Shown: in pieces, positions 1 through 12,329 of the stretch
Numbering within the stretch: the stretch's first letter is position 1
How the letters are laid out: each line of letters begins with the position of its first letter
Origin: Craterostigma plantagineum
Taxonomy: Eukaryota > Streptophyta > Magnoliopsida > Lamiales > Linderniaceae
DNA: 64,000 bases
Assembly: GCA_027422505.1 (NCBI GenBank)
Contig: JAPQWV010000001.1
Location: 7,440,001-7,504,000, forward strand
Direction of reading: 5' to 3'
The notes under the pieces: model-generated
The model's input: only the letters and a program-made list of their open reading frames with translations
Databases searched by the model: none
Told to the model about the DNA's origin: nothing
Translations under genes and position numbers: made by a program

Positions 1-1906
1 CGTCTTCCATGATTCCTCGTGGATATGTGATTGATCTATCAGCAAGCTGGAGGATAGTCGATGTGGGTTTCGGCTCGCCAAGTCCCAATTTCCTAAATAA
101 TGAAAATGGCATCAAATTGATGCTCGCACCAAGATCGCAAAACACGTTATTAAATGTAAGCGACCCAATAGAACAAGGAATAGAGAAACTCCCTTGATCC
201 TTAAACTTCGGCGGAAGCTTCTTCTGTAATATGGCTGGACATTCTTCGGTGAGCGCAATCGTTCCGTATTCTTTTAACTTATTTCTCTTGAATAGTAGCT
301 CCTTCAGGCATTTGGCGTACTTTGGCATCTGCAACAAAGCCTCAATAAAAGGGATATTAACTTCAAGTTTTTTAAATATATTAATGAAACGATCAAAATC
401 TTCATGATTATTCCCTTTTCGTAAATCCGCTGGATATGGAGGTCGGATTTTTATCGGTGGGGGTGGGTTGACCTTTTTTTTCTCCAAGAGTGAATCTGGC
501 TCGTCCTCGACTTTTTCGGCCCGCTTGTCCTTTTCAGGGTCATGAACCATAGTGTTTGTGGCCGTGTATTTGCTCTGATTGTATGTCTCCGTCTCTTTTG
601 CTTCTTCTACTTCCTTGGTCTCCTTGGTCGATTCAAGTTTCTTCCCACTTCTTAGATGAGTGGCCTTAACGTACTCTCGAGGATTCTTTTCTGTGTCGCT
701 TGGGAGTGTGCCTGGCTTGCGCTCAGACATTGAACTTGTTAGGTGCTCTATCGTAGTCGCCAAACTTTGCATTGTGTCCTCTATCTTGTTGAGTCGTTCG
801 TCTATCTTACGACTCTGATCGCCTTGATAGCCCGTCAATTCTCAAATGCTATCTCCCAATCGGCCTTTTGTTTTGTTGGTGAGCCACTCTGTTGATTTTG
901 AGCTTTTGGAGGCTTTAAGTAGTGCGAGTTTCCATACGACAAATTCGGATGGCCTCGCGCGGTCGTATGTGTTGGAGTATGCATTCCTTTGCCTATTGTG
1001 GATGTGATTCACAGTCTCAGGGTCCGTAGATTGTATCAGGTCAAACCTTTTATGTATGACTTCGAATTGCGCCTCCAACGAGCTACTTATCTCATGTACT
1101 GCAGCCGTCCGTCGGTCCAGATCATGCTCAGTATATCTCGCTGGGTAAGCTGCAATTGGCTCGATGGCCTGGAGTACTTCGTCGTCACCTAACTCCATAA
1201 AATTTCGTGTGCATCCGCCGTCGACGATCCTTTTATTTGGTGTGCTCAGCCCTAAGAAAAATGACTGCATCTGGACGCTCAGGGGTATGCTGTGGTCGGG
1301 CATTGTCACAGAAGGCTCTTGTATCTACTCCATGCATCGCTCAGAGACTCGCCACCTTCTTGTTTAAAGTTTACTAGTAAGCTCCTAATCTCGTTGGTCC
1401 TTGACAATGGGTAATATTTGCCTAGAAAGCACTCCACCAGTTGCCACCAACTAGTGATGGATGCATGTGGCAATGATGAGAACCATTCAGAAGCCTTACC
1501 TGTCAAAGAAAGGGAAAAAATGCCAGCTTTATCACTTCTGTAGAGACGCCAGGATACTTAATAGTTCTGCAAATTTGAATGAATTTCAAAATATGTGAAT
1601 TTGCGTCCTCGTTTGTAAGCCCATTGAAACTGTGCTGAACCCGTCACCATCTGTATAGTAACGGGTTTAATCTCGAATGATTATTCGGTCCCGCGGGGAT
1701 GGCAATCGGGTCGCTGTCATCGAAAATTACTGGAAGCGCTCGACTTAGTAAAGTGGGCCGTGGCGGAACCATCTCGTTATTGTACTGTTCTTCCTCGTTT
1801 TCTTGATTCTCCATTCTCTGTCTACGATTTCGATTGTTACGTCGACACGTGGCTTCAATTTCTGCGTCAAATAGCAATGGTACGTTCCTCGAGCTTCGTG
1901 TCATGC
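1..1906 (-). pseudogene. Ty3/gypsy Athila-like gag and aspartic protease remnant
   Basis: Reading right to left, the minus strand encodes a retrotransposon gag region in broken pieces (about 1904-1644, 1506-1306, 1309-842) and then an aspartic protease segment at 1-230. The gag core has the usual GKASEWFSSLP...W..L...FLGKYYP pattern at about 1520-1400. The protease has CDLGASINLMP, a plant Athila/Tat form of the D(T/S)GA active site. The same protease segment occurs in the element at 31866-34487. Stops and frame changes separate the pieces, so no intact polyprotein is left. Reverse transcriptase and integrase would lie left of the window, if present. The PBS and LTR follow at 2063 and 2086, which fixes the orientation. 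Confidence 0.8.
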
Positions 1907-1966
1907 ACTAATCGGAATTGTCTGCAAAAGATGAAAAATCAGTGTAAGTGAATTGGCAAAAATATA

Positions 1967-2003
1967 ATAATAATAATAATAATTATTATTATTATTAATA
2001 ATC
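1967..2003. repeat. (AAT)n/(ATT)n palindromic microsatellite
   Basis: A run of AAT units turns into a run of ATT units, making a self-complementary trinucleotide repeat. It lies in the leader between PBS and gag of the minus-strand retroelement. Confidence 0.8.
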
Positions 2004-2062
2004 GAGAAATAAAATGTCTAAACTAAAACTCAGAATAAATCTTAAAATTAATAATATAGCTA

Positions 2063-2080
2063 TCCCCGGCAACGGCGCCA
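2063..2080 (-). promoter_or_regulatory. Primer-binding site, tRNA-Asp type
   Basis: The reverse complement reads TGGCGCCGTTGCCGGGGA, identical to the PBS of the element at 31684-31701. This is the tRNA-Asp-type PBS usual for Athila-like elements. It directly follows the LTR edge at 2086 and sets the element on the minus strand. Confidence 0.85.
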
Positions 2081-2085
2081 AAAAC

Positions 2086-3350
2086 TTGACATGCTCAAAT
2101 ACTAGCAAGTGTACTAGGTCGTGCAAATAGTAAAATGGACGAAGTCCGAGTATCGATCCACGAATACAGCTCGATTAATTCTAAGATAATATTCCTAATA
2201 CTAATTTAGACTAACGGTATTTTTATAGTTTTGATGATTTGATAAAAGAGATTAAAGACGCAAATAATAAAATAAACGCAAATAAAATAGATGAGGATAG
2301 AGCAGTTGACGACGACGTGATTAAAACACATGCTCGACGCGAACTATTCCTACGTCTTCATGCAATCTAAGCTAACTAATCAACATGAATCAAGTCAAGG
2401 TGGAATTTCCTAATATATGTGCTACCCGTTATTTACGTAACTAGCAACCCTACATGAATAGTGAACCAATCAACTATATTCATATATGACTGTAGTTCCT
2501 ACATGTGCATTTGATCTTCGTGAAATTCCCTGAGTTTAGGCGCTTTCGACGCCCAAGGTCTCGGAAACCACACATACGAAACAGAATTCCATCTCTGGTC
2601 GGTTTTACGTAGTGGTGTTCGATATTTTGATCTAACCTTCCTAGTCACCTTTTCGGTCTCATGTACTAGGTCAAGAATCTTGTGCGCTGTGGCCGATCAC
2701 ACACACGTCAGTAAGCTCAAATAAAGAACACATAACTTAAATCATATGATTAAGTAATAGCATTAATACGTAGTCATAATCCGGCCTCACACGGCCGCAA
2801 TCACAAAAGAAATTAAGCTAGCATATTATACGAAAACGACAACGAATCAAAAGAAAACATTGTCGAAAAAGAAATATTAAAAGGTAAGAAATTCGCCCTT
2901 TTTCGGTGCTCGACTTGTCTCGCTCTTGGCCGTCGTTTGCCTGTTTATTTTCAGTCGTGAGTTCTCTGCTCCTTTTTTTATTTCCGCCGTTGAAGCCCTA
3001 TTCTATTTGCGGTCCCCCCGGCTCCCTTAATTCTTCGTTCAGCCGTTCTTTTTGTAGGTTTAAATTTCAAGAACCGACTTCAAAGTTAAATGGGCTGCAC
3101 TCATGAATTTGATTCCAAGTTTTAAATATGACTTCACGTGAAGCTTAGTTGCAAGTCTTGCAAATATAAGTCTTTGCCTTGTGTGTGCTCCACGTGGTCT
3201 CCTTATTATGATGGTAGGGGCTGATTTTGGATTTCATGGGCTTGAGCGTATGACTATGGGCCTAATTGTCTTAATGAGAAAGAGATTTGAATAAAGGTCA
3301 CCTAAAACCCACCTTGCGGTCCATTTTGCTCCAATATCTATGCAATATGA
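2086..3350 (-). repeat. 5' LTR of the minus-strand Athila-like element (outer edge uncertain)
   Basis: The inner edge is at about 2086, six bases outside the PBS. The next 1.2 kb has no coding signal and looks like a gypsy LTR. The outer edge is not visible because the partner LTR lies outside the window; 3350 is an estimate. Confidence 0.5.
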
Positions 3351-3724
3351 AATGTAAACATTAACTTAGAATAACCAAGTATATTATGATAGATAACGAT
3401 CGAAAATACGCTTTTACGGAGTATAAAAACAACGCAAAATCCTAAGTTGTTGAAAAGGAATTGATCGAAAAATACTGAAGACTTGTGATGTGATGTTTAT
3501 TATCTCTTCCCTCATTAATTCTTATTCATAGGCATTTCTCATAAGTTACAACAACACAAATTAAATGTCTTCTTCTCGAGTGCAAAGATCATGCGATGTA
3601 TACGAACTCACGGTGCAAAATTCTAATTTTCAAATCCTACATTTAATGAATGGGTGTCATAGTGTTAAAAAACTTCATATTCAACAGGTCTTTATTATGT
3701 TTGGACTCCTTATTGTAGCCATTT
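3351..3724. other. Non-coding, nothing recognised
   Basis: AT-rich sequence between the LTR and a LINE-like tail. No ORF, RNA gene or repeat was recognised. Confidence 0.5.
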
Positions 3725-3925
3725 GTTTTTTAACCAAACGATAGCTTGTATTAATCAACAACTATACAGGGCTGGCTGAATAGCCCAAAGGGTCTCTCCG
3801 GTGACATCAGTATCCGGTAGAGAACAAAGGCTCACATAGGAGCAAAACACCACAACAAAACAAAAGCCGACAGAAAACGAAATAAGCCCCGAACTTGAAC
3901 CAAAGAACAATAGAACATTACCACA
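3725..3925 (-). repeat. LINE-type 3' tail fragment
   Basis: On the minus strand this ends in a motif like the 3' ends of plant LINEs (attaatacaagctatcgttt) followed by an A-rich run. A related sequence lies at 54165-54335, sharing the core gaacaaaggctca and AC-rich flanks. No reverse transcriptase reading frame remains. Confidence 0.35.
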
Positions 3926-4399
3926 AAAATGCAATTAATCCAAATCTACAGTAATCTACACTTTCTTTGTCCAACGACTCGACGCCAGGAAGGGGCTCCA
4001 GCTCCACAGGGGAGAAAAGGGCTCCACAATGGGAGAAAAGAGCTTCTGACCTAAAGCCATGAGAAACGAGCTCCACACGGGAGACTCGCGGGTGGATGGT
4101 AGTGAGAGATGGTGGACTGTGGTGGTGGTGCCGGGAGAGGCGAGTTGGCGAGGGTGAGGGCGAGGGCGACGCGGAGGCAGAGATGGGGGAGGCCATGGCG
4201 AAGGCGACTGCAGTGGAGGAGGTGTAGGCGTTGGAGGCGGCAAGTGGAGACTTTGGAGGAGGCGGAGGTGGCGAGCGGAGGTGGAGGTGGAGAAAACAAG
4301 AAATGAAAGCAGGTTAGAGGGGTGGAGGAGGAGGAGTTTACGGCTAGATCAAGGTGGCAGCTAGAGGGACTAGGGTTTTCTTTTTTTTTGGTGGGGAGA
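3926..4399. other. GC-rich, GA/TC-skewed low-complexity stretch
   Basis: Purine-rich on plus (GGAGGTGG-like runs), so minus-strand reading gives Pro/Ser/His-rich frames open in several registers at once. That points to composition rather than a gene. It could be a decayed 5' exon, but no domain is visible. Confidence 0.4.
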
Positions 4400-4404
4400 G
4401 TTTC

Positions 4405-5298
4405 TGATATGGACCGCATAAAACGACCTCTTGTAACGACGGATGGGGCGTCTTCTCTCCTTCCTGACGATCACGAAACTCGAACCTAACACCAAAGAAA
4501 GCAGGTTAGAGGGGTGCCGGTGTGGTTCCGGCGACGCCCCTCCGACGCTCAAGTCAGATTCTTCCTCAAGAAAAAGGTCATCGCAGGTGCTAGGCATAAA
4601 AGTGGTTTTTTTCTGTTTCAAAATGTGTACCTCTAAACAATGGCTCAACCGTTACCTTTTATACTGATCTCGTCTTCCCTCGCCTTGACCTGTTTATCAC
4701 CCCAGTCCGCTCTTTCGCGAACTTTACGCGACGACGTGTTCTTCTCTTGCATGTCGCTCACTCTTCTTCCTCCGTCGAGTTCTTTCCCTTCGGGCTCGGG
4801 AACAGCCTCGGCTACTCCCCCAGCTCGTTCTTGCCGTCAGCTTTTTGGTGGGCGTTCGGTTGCTCTTGCGTTGGAGCTGTTCGGGCACTCTTGCCTGACA
4901 GCACCTCGGACTCTTGCCAGACTACTTCCTGGAGCTGCTCGGCCACTCTTGCCAGAAAGCTCACTGAAGTTGCTCGGGCACTCTTCTCTGGCAGCTCAAT
5001 GGAGTTGCTCGAGCACTCCTTTCTGACAGCTCAATGGGGTTGCTCGGGCACTCCTTTCTGACATCCCTCGGGCCCTCCTTCCTTACAGCTCCTCGGGCTC
5101 GCCAGGCTGCTTCCTGAGGCTGCTTTTCTGTTCATCCTCTTCCTTCTTCTGACCTATCCTCTTCCTCTTTCCTACTCATCCTATTCATTCTTCATGTTAT
5201 TTTCTAGTCCGCTCTCTTTCCGGGGGTAATTTCCGAGGGAAAATATAATCCGCCTTTTCTACTCGCGAATATTTTACCGATTAAATCCGGGAATAACA
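4405..5298. mobile_element. Solo LTR, 894 bp, TSD GTTTC
   Basis: The segment begins tgatatgg and ends ggaataaca (TG...CA). It is flanked by perfect 5-bp duplications GTTTC at 4400-4404 and 5299-5303, as expected of an LTR-retrotransposon insertion reduced to one LTR by recombination. It shares the internal block gacgcccctccgacgctcaa and the end attaaatccggg with the solo LTR at 49092-49991. At 4866-5075 it carries about five copies of a roughly 40-bp repeat built on gctcgggcactc. Confidence 0.85.
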
Positions 5299-5303
5299 GT
5301 TTC

Positions 5304-5814
5304 GAAGGAGGTAGCCACGATTAAATGAAAATAAATTCTATGTTTGTGATTGTGAAACCTCGAGGGGGTTTAAGGAAAACTTTGTAAAATGATTGGATCT
5401 ATTTGGCTAAGAGGTATGACGATGCACAGTAGAAAAGGTTATCACCAATGATTTTGCAGGTTCGATTTTTCTTTAAAACTATTTCATGAAAAAAATTAAC
5501 TTCTCATGGGACGCTGATCCCAACTATTCATATCTATACTTGGCTTGGTCGTTTTAGCTTTAAAAACAGGTGAATAACAGACGCTTCAACAACGACGAGA
5601 ATCGAGTAAGCCAGAATAAATTTTTTATGAGTTAGTCGGAAAGGCCCGAAGCTTGATTTTTCCCCAAAATATTTTGAAGTCCGAGTTTACGACGTACACG
5701 TTATGACGATGTGTAATTCATACATTAGTAATTATTAACCTCTATTGGTTTTAATCCATCTATGTAAAAGAATAATAATAATAAAAACCCACTAGGCACT
5801 CCTCCTTACATAAC
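5304..5814. other. 3' flank of the patatin gene
   Basis: No coding signal. This probably includes the 3' UTR and terminator of the minus-strand patatin gene; no clear poly(A) signal was chosen. Confidence 0.4.
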
Positions 5815-6634
5815 TCAATTTGCCATTCGGAACTTTCTCTCTTCAGACAAGATCCCGGCGAACCGGGCCAGAGCATCCGCATTGGTGCCCCCTCCTTGAA
5901 CCGGTTCGGGTCGACCCGTGTCCAAATTAACCCTCGAAACGGGCTTTTTCAAGAGATCATTACCTATTTGAACCAACATCTGCATGTTCTTAACCGACGA
6001 AACATCGACCGACGATGCATCCCCAGCCAACGCATCCTCCTAATAAATATGGAAAAAAAACTTAAGAAAAAGAAATTTCATCGGGCGCATTCGACACCAA
6101 AAAAATGTTAAGACGCAAATAAGACCTGAATTCGAAGGTAGTTTTGCTCGCTTTGGAGCGATTGAAAGAGGGTGGAGACGTGAATATCGACCATGTCCGA
6201 GCTAGCGTCCCCATAGACGTCGATCAAAGGGCTCGAGCCGTCGTTATAAACCCATCCGAGCAAGCCCCATTTTGAAGCTTCCCTAGCGTTGTACTTTTCC
6301 TCGAGCTTGGACAAGCCCGTGCCCAACGACAGGACGAGCATTCTCTTTCCGTTCATCGGCTCCATGTCCGTCACCTCGAACTTCCCATGTAATATCTCTT
6401 TGTTTACGTGCGTTATCGCCATCATTGTCTGAACAAAGACGATAATCACACAAGGTCTCCTCATCAATGGGGCACAAGATGGTGATTACGACGAATATAC
6501 ACAAGAAGCTTGATTGACATCTTTAATGTGTAATTGATTGACACATCTTTATGTTGAAATGTCACGTTAATATAACACCAAAAACAAACATATAAGATGT
6601 GCCACAAAAAGTGAACACTATAATAATCTATCTA

Positions 6635-6672
<38 letters not shown>

Positions 6673-8116
6673 TTTAAGCACATTCTATGCACGTGCAATA
6701 TATAAATATAGATATATTATTTTATATTTTAAGTTCTCTAAAATTAAATTTTAATGTAATCTTATTATCAAGAAAATTGATGTAATATATTAACAAAATC
6801 ATGGGTAAAATTGTAGTTAAAATTAACACACCAAATTAATTAAGAGTGATTAGGGTCCGCCACTTACTAAAATATATAGATAGATATGACATGGTATTTT
6901 CAATCCAGTTAACCTGACCCATAAAAGCCGAAATCGCGACCAACGTAGTCAGTCAATTGCGAAATTTGAAAAGGATAAATTAGTGATATATTTGCTACGG
7001 TATAGTCACAATCGCGCGAAATTTATCATCCACAAAAATCGTCTCTCGACAAGTTTAATCACGACTGACTTACATACGTGTTGAGATTTTTATTTAAGTC
7101 GCAAACGATGAAGAAGATACTCACGGGATTATTTGCAGCGACGCCTCCGTCGATGAGGTCGAAGGAATGCACTTGCCCTTGTTCGCTTCTCGTCTCGAAA
7201 TAATATGGCGGCAAATAGGTCGGAGCTGCCGACGTTCCCAGGCATACGTCGGACAAAAGAGCGTTCTTCGTAGCGTTAGCTTTTCCCTGCATACAATCAT
7301 ACAGAAAATACATCGAACCAAACATTACGATCGATCATAATACGAACCACGTTCTTGCAGTGATAATTAATATTATTATTTACGTCTTTTGTGGTGAAGA
7401 TAATCGGTTGAAGGCGCTTGATATCGAAAGTCGGGATAACTACATTCGTCACGGTCTGGCTCACGGTAAGGCTTCCCAACAGTCCACGAACCAACGACGT
7501 TAGGTACTTCCCGTCGTACTTCGGGCCCCCGAATACGTTCGTGATGGAGTCCACGAAGCTATTTCGCCTGATAAAAATCGCCGTATTTTTTCAAAATTAC
7601 GTTTCTTACACGGAATTTTATTACCAAGCGAATTTGATTAAAGAAATGTCCAAAATACATACCTATTCTCGGGGAAGATTTTGGGGCTATGTTCGATGTA
7701 GAAACTAGTGATGTTCCTCGCCGCGTACAAAGGGCGGTTATTGCCGTCGGGGGCGGTGAGCATCGTCGTGACCAAACCGCCGGTGCTCGTGCCAGCGATC
7801 ACGTCGAAATAATCCGCGATTCTTGCGTTAGGACCGTCTAATTCCTGTCGCAATTTTTGGAAGTAAGCAAAATTGTGCATATTTAATATATATTTATCAA
7901 AAGTGATATGATGAAAATCGGGAGATGGATTGCCTGAAGCTTCGATTCGAGATGGGCTAAAATCGCCCCCGGGATAATTCCCCGTACGCCGCCGCCGTCG
8001 ATGCTTAAGATCGTAGCGTATCTTCCTTTTGTCTGAGCAGATATTGGAGACGATAGAAAGCATAATGTGGTGATAATGTTGAGAGCGAAGAAGATGGTGA
8101 GAGCCCTTTTCTTCAT
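5815..8116 (-). CDS. Patatin-like phospholipase (lipid acyl hydrolase), secreted type
   Basis: Six exons join in phase to 412 aa: 8116-7934, 7844-7663, 7567-7384, 7286-7125, 6428-6126, 6039-5815. Patatins hydrolyse acyl groups from phospholipids and galactolipids with a Ser-Asp dyad. The oxyanion-hole motif DGGGVRG starts at residue 40, the nucleophile motif GTSTGG has Ser at about 81, and the catalytic Asp lies in DGGVAANNP at about 229. Residues 1-27 form a hydrophobic signal peptide ending SPISAQ, so the product likely enters the secretory pathway or vacuole. The C-terminal [10 protein letters not shown] is family-typical. I chose the start at 8116 because the ATG 21 codons upstream only adds a Lys/Asn-rich stretch before the signal peptide. 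Intron 1 has a GC donor (CAG|gcaatc); the others are GT-AG. It resembles the plant PLP1/2/3 group; I cannot pick the member. Confidence 0.92.
6637..6668. repeat. (TA)n microsatellite in patatin intron 4
   Basis: About 16 TA units inside the 696-bp intron between patatin exons 4 and 5. Confidence 0.85.
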
Positions 8117-8216
8117 TTTTTTATTTTTATTTTTTTTATTTGGTTGGAAGAGATGATAGGGGAAGAAATAGTGCAACACTCTTGTGCCGAGATGTTGTGG
8201 AAGTTCCCATGATGCC

Positions 8217-8224
8217 TATTTATA
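8217..8224 (-). promoter_or_regulatory. TATA box of the patatin gene
   Basis: The minus strand reads TATAAATA about 100 bp upstream of the ATG, a normal spacing for a plant core promoter with a short 5' UTR. Confidence 0.65.
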
Positions 8225-8726
8225 GTGGTATTCGGTTATGGCGCCTGCTGAAGTATGGGTCGGGTCGCTTCATGGGTTGACCCGATGCCCGTTATGGGAC
8301 GGTTATTGTTGAAGAGAGAAGGAATGATAAGATTTTCCAAATTTTTTGCTATCTTTTATTGTAAGAAGATCATAAAAGTCAGTCGTCGATCGGATCAAGT
8401 TCCACGTTGCGTGGTCTGAATTTTCTAGCGAATGTGGAAATTTAGTAAACGAGTTGGATTCTTCTGCGTCTTGTCTTGGGGATGGGCTTGGCTTTGTCCT
8501 TGTTCGTTCATAATCAATTGAAAGTTACTTCATTTGACTTCTAACACGGTTGTACGTATTTTACTTTTCTTGTTTTTAGCTCATTTTCGTTGCCGCGATA
8601 AGACGCAGAAAAAGGTTGGGGGTTTTCGATCCCACCTGATACTTTGATGTAGATCAAGAGTTTGATACCAATTAGGATCAAGTGCTAGATTTGAATTTTT
8701 CGTTTATAAAAATAAATTAGATATAT
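8225..8726. other. Upstream region of the patatin gene
   Basis: Non-coding. It should contain the distal promoter; no specific operator-like element was recognised. Confidence 0.4.
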
Positions 8727-9371
8727 GGGGTGTTTGTTTTGGGTGATCCTGCAAAACATCGTCGTGATCTTCTCTGCTATCTGTTATCACTATGTTTGTT
8801 TGGTCTAGGTGATAAGTTATCACCATAATTACGTATCACTTAGGTGATGAAAATAGGGTGATATTTCAAGTTTTTTATCACCCCCAAAAAACTTAGGTGA
8901 TCCAACATCACGGTGATGAGGTGATCTTTCTAACTTTTTAATGGACAAAAATACCCCCAATTTTTTTACATTCCTCTTTTATATGCCACTTTCCCTATTT
9001 TTAATTACATAACCTAGTTAATCTTAAAAAAATATTTATTTATTTAATAAAATGCTAATATTAAAAAATTTTATAAAAAGAATTATAACAATTTCAAAAA
9101 TTAAAACTTTGTCATTTAAATCATTATCATGTACATATTACCTTAAAAAGAATATTTAATCCACTTAATAATATGTTTGAGATTAAATATGACATTTACA
9201 CATCACCACCCACATATCACCTTGATTAAACAAAAACAATATTTCAATGTCACATTGATTTGCGAAATGAAATATCACCACAAAACAAAGACATTGATGA
9301 CATATCACCTTAATTCACATTCGGTGACCGTGATTTGAGTATCACCGTGATTCACCTCAAACAAACACCCC
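8727..9371. mobile_element. MITE with inverted ends GGGGTGTTTGTTT
   Basis: The 645-bp segment begins ggggtgtttgttttgggtga and ends with the near-exact reverse complement of that motif (tcacctcaaacaaacacccc). It is AT-rich, non-coding, and contains many gtgatatcac-like short motifs. I could not settle the TSD (flanks tat/aaa), so I leave the superfamily open. Confidence 0.75.
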
Positions 9372-12329
9372 AAATGTGTTTGCAACTCCTACGAAAGGGT
9401 TTTAAGAAGCAACACTTGATTATTATTGGCTAAATCATTCAAGTTAAGTAGTGTACCAGTCACGATTAGACAAAACTCTCCCGCAAAATTTGCCCCATCT
9501 ACTAAATAGGAATGCTGATCATTTTTTATTTGAAATCCTAGAAAATTCTATCTATTAATAAGAATGCTTATTTGATCAATTTTTTTTTTCTATCTAAAAG
9601 CCCATAAGATTCTAGAAACCATGCAACATTTCTCCTTGCTCTTGTCGTGAAATATCTTTCTTATACTACATAGGAACTCATATGATACAGAAATTTGATA
9701 TAGCAATCAGAAAGCAATGATGTCGTCGAGCAAGGAAAACGCATAGGATATAGAAATTTGATACTTTTCTCCGTTCGACTGGTCAGATATCATACATAAT
9801 AAGCGAACTAATGTGAACTATAAATTGCTGCATATATATTCCAAGTTAGCTGCTGATGTGAAAATAATAAAGGTCAAGTAAAACGCGCTATTAGTTTATT
9901 AGGGGGCGTTTTCCTATTTTGATTTTCATCACTTTCACACCCTACTATTGTGCCAACACATTTTTTTCCGCGACTGAAGAAATCAAAGAATTGCCTACAA
10001 TTCATTCAATCGTGACAAAAGGGTGTGATTGAAATCCAACCGGGACAAGGATTTCATATATTTCGGCCTAAAACATTATTGACGTATTTGTAATATAATA
10101 GAAGTTTCTCCTTAACTGGAAACTGGCCTAAACAAAGTATGCAAAATAAAATAATAAGGCCTCCGAAATTCGAATATGGTCTCACTTTAATATCTTGGAC
10201 TTGTACTACCAAAACAAAAAGGGTAAATTTGGGTTCAGGCCCTATTAGCCAATTCAAAACAGTTCATGCCCTATAAGTGTTTAATTTAGGCCCAAGGACC
10301 TAATTACCGAAATAATAAGTTTGAAGGACCCATGTGACAGGAAATGACAATTCTATCCTTCATAGTTGGCAATAATTATAGTCATTTGCATCGCCTCTTC
10401 CGTTCGATTTTGGTTTGCTTTTAGGACTCTAAAACCGACTGAAATATCGTTGTTAAGGTGCAAATAAGATGGGATCGACTTTGATTCATCATGGGTAGTT
10501 ATAAATAAACGAATAATTTGAAGTATAAGACGAAATAATTATGAAATTCCACTTCGAAAAAACGAGAATATAAATGGACCAAATATCGAATTTAATGGCC
10601 GATTAACACGAAACTGAGTGAATTTGATAATGGGTCTTAATAATGAACGAGAATTATTGAGTTTAAGAAATAAGTGGTGAAGAATTTTGAATCAAAATTC
10701 TTTATGCGACGTATATTGAAGATTTTGTGAACACAATATCTGGGTAACAAGTCATGCAATTTAAGTAACTGATGTAGCAAAGACAGTAACAGATATGATA
10801 AAGATAGTAACAGATATAACAATTATAGTAACTTATCATTGAAGAAAAGTAACAATTGTTGAATAACAATTATTTGTTACGAAAATCACCAATGACTCTA
10901 AAAAAAGGTGAAAGTCGCAGAAATGTCGACGTTATTGACCGAATTAGGTTAATTAGGTTTATACCGAACTATTACTTCAAACCCAATTCGAAAATCTAGT
11001 GTTGGAATCTCAGCTTTAATTGTCGAAATTGAGAAATAGTCGACCATAATCTCATGTTATTAAACAGTACTTGAGTAACAAAATATTAAAAAGTTATAAC
11101 AATTCTATATTTCGCTAATCCAAATCATTAAAAGTTAGTAACTAAACAGTTAGTTCAGATAACAAATTTCTCAGTAAAAATAACAGATCTGGAAAAATGA
11201 TTATTTTAACAGTAAAATAGCTTTTTATTGAAACATGTTTACAGTGCACATTCAAAGTAACAAATAGGGCTCGATAACCCCCAAATCGATAACCCCCAAG
11301 TTAATCGAAGAAACGATTGATCCATCCCACGAGCCGGTGACGACGACGAGCAGCGAGCCATCCCCAAAGTTATTCGATGAATTAATCAGTCAAACCTTTA
11401 CAAACTGATGAATTCCTAAGTGATTCTCTCTAATTCAGCATGCTAGAGATTTTGGGAAGTTTTAAGGTAAGAATGATTACTGTACATACATTTCCTAGAA
11501 TGAATATAATAATACACACATATTTATATCCATATATTTTATAAGGCCCTTAAACAACAAAAAAAAGGCAGCTGAAACTTAAAAGGCATGAACTTAAAAT
11601 AATGAATGTCGTGGATGTGCTAAGAGCCCAATCGATATCCAAAAACTCATAATAAATACTAAAAGTTCTCCAACCGTATACCAAACGCAAACTCAAAATG
11701 CGTTTTCATCTTCTCTCTCATGTTGTAAACGTGCGTTCAGGAATGAGATATCCCAAAGATGCGTTTGATGTCTTCAAAATTACAATTTATATCCTATTTA
11801 TTTTAATTATTAAAGTACTCATACAAAAAATAAATAAAATATATAAAAGGACTCATGTTATTAATGATTATTTTTTCAACCGAATTTAGAATAATAGTGT
11901 GATCTAATTTGTAAACTTGTAAAATTACATAGGTATGGGTAGAAAGAGAATATTACAATAATGATCTTTTGATTTTGAGAATTGGTTTGTTGGATGTAAA
12001 AAAATTACTTCATTTTGAATTTAAGAATGAGTTTGAGTTTGAGAATGAGTTTTTTGATTGGAGATGGTCTAAGCGGTCAGTTTGTAGCTAAACGATTCAG
12101 TAAATAGCATCGAAGATCTCTAGTCTCAATTTGATGAGTTAATAATGGCCGGGTGATCTTATATGTCAGGTCAGATAGTTTAGACCTTAGCATAAAAATT
12201 AAAATTTTGCATTTCAGATGAGTTAGCTCAGTCCTATCAGCAAGTTCGTATAAATCGAATTTCATGTATCCTGAGAAAAGATTTCGAGAATATAGTATAA
12301 CTAATACCATGAAAACAATTTCTCTCACA
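9372..12329. other. Intergenic DNA with decayed repeats
   Basis: No gene recognised. At 10231 the phrase gggtaaatttgggttcaggc matches the terminal style of the MULE derivatives at 38906-40233. The following kilobase (10740-11260) is full of GTAAC/GTTAC words like the arms of those elements, so it is probably a decayed relative. At about 11665-12070 the ends ctccaacc...aaactca and the inverse suggest another short MITE. Boundaries are not supported. Confidence 0.35.

Noticed and set aside
2063..2080. tRNA genes suggested by tRNA-complementary stretches (also 21042, 26241, 31684)
   Set aside because: Only 12-18 bases match and each is adjacent to an LTR edge; they are primer-binding sites.
4051..4419. 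Pro/Ser-rich minus-strand open frames of about 92-122 codons
   Set aside because: Three overlapping frames are open at once because of GC-rich, GA/TC-skewed sequence. There is no domain, splice support or conserved motif.
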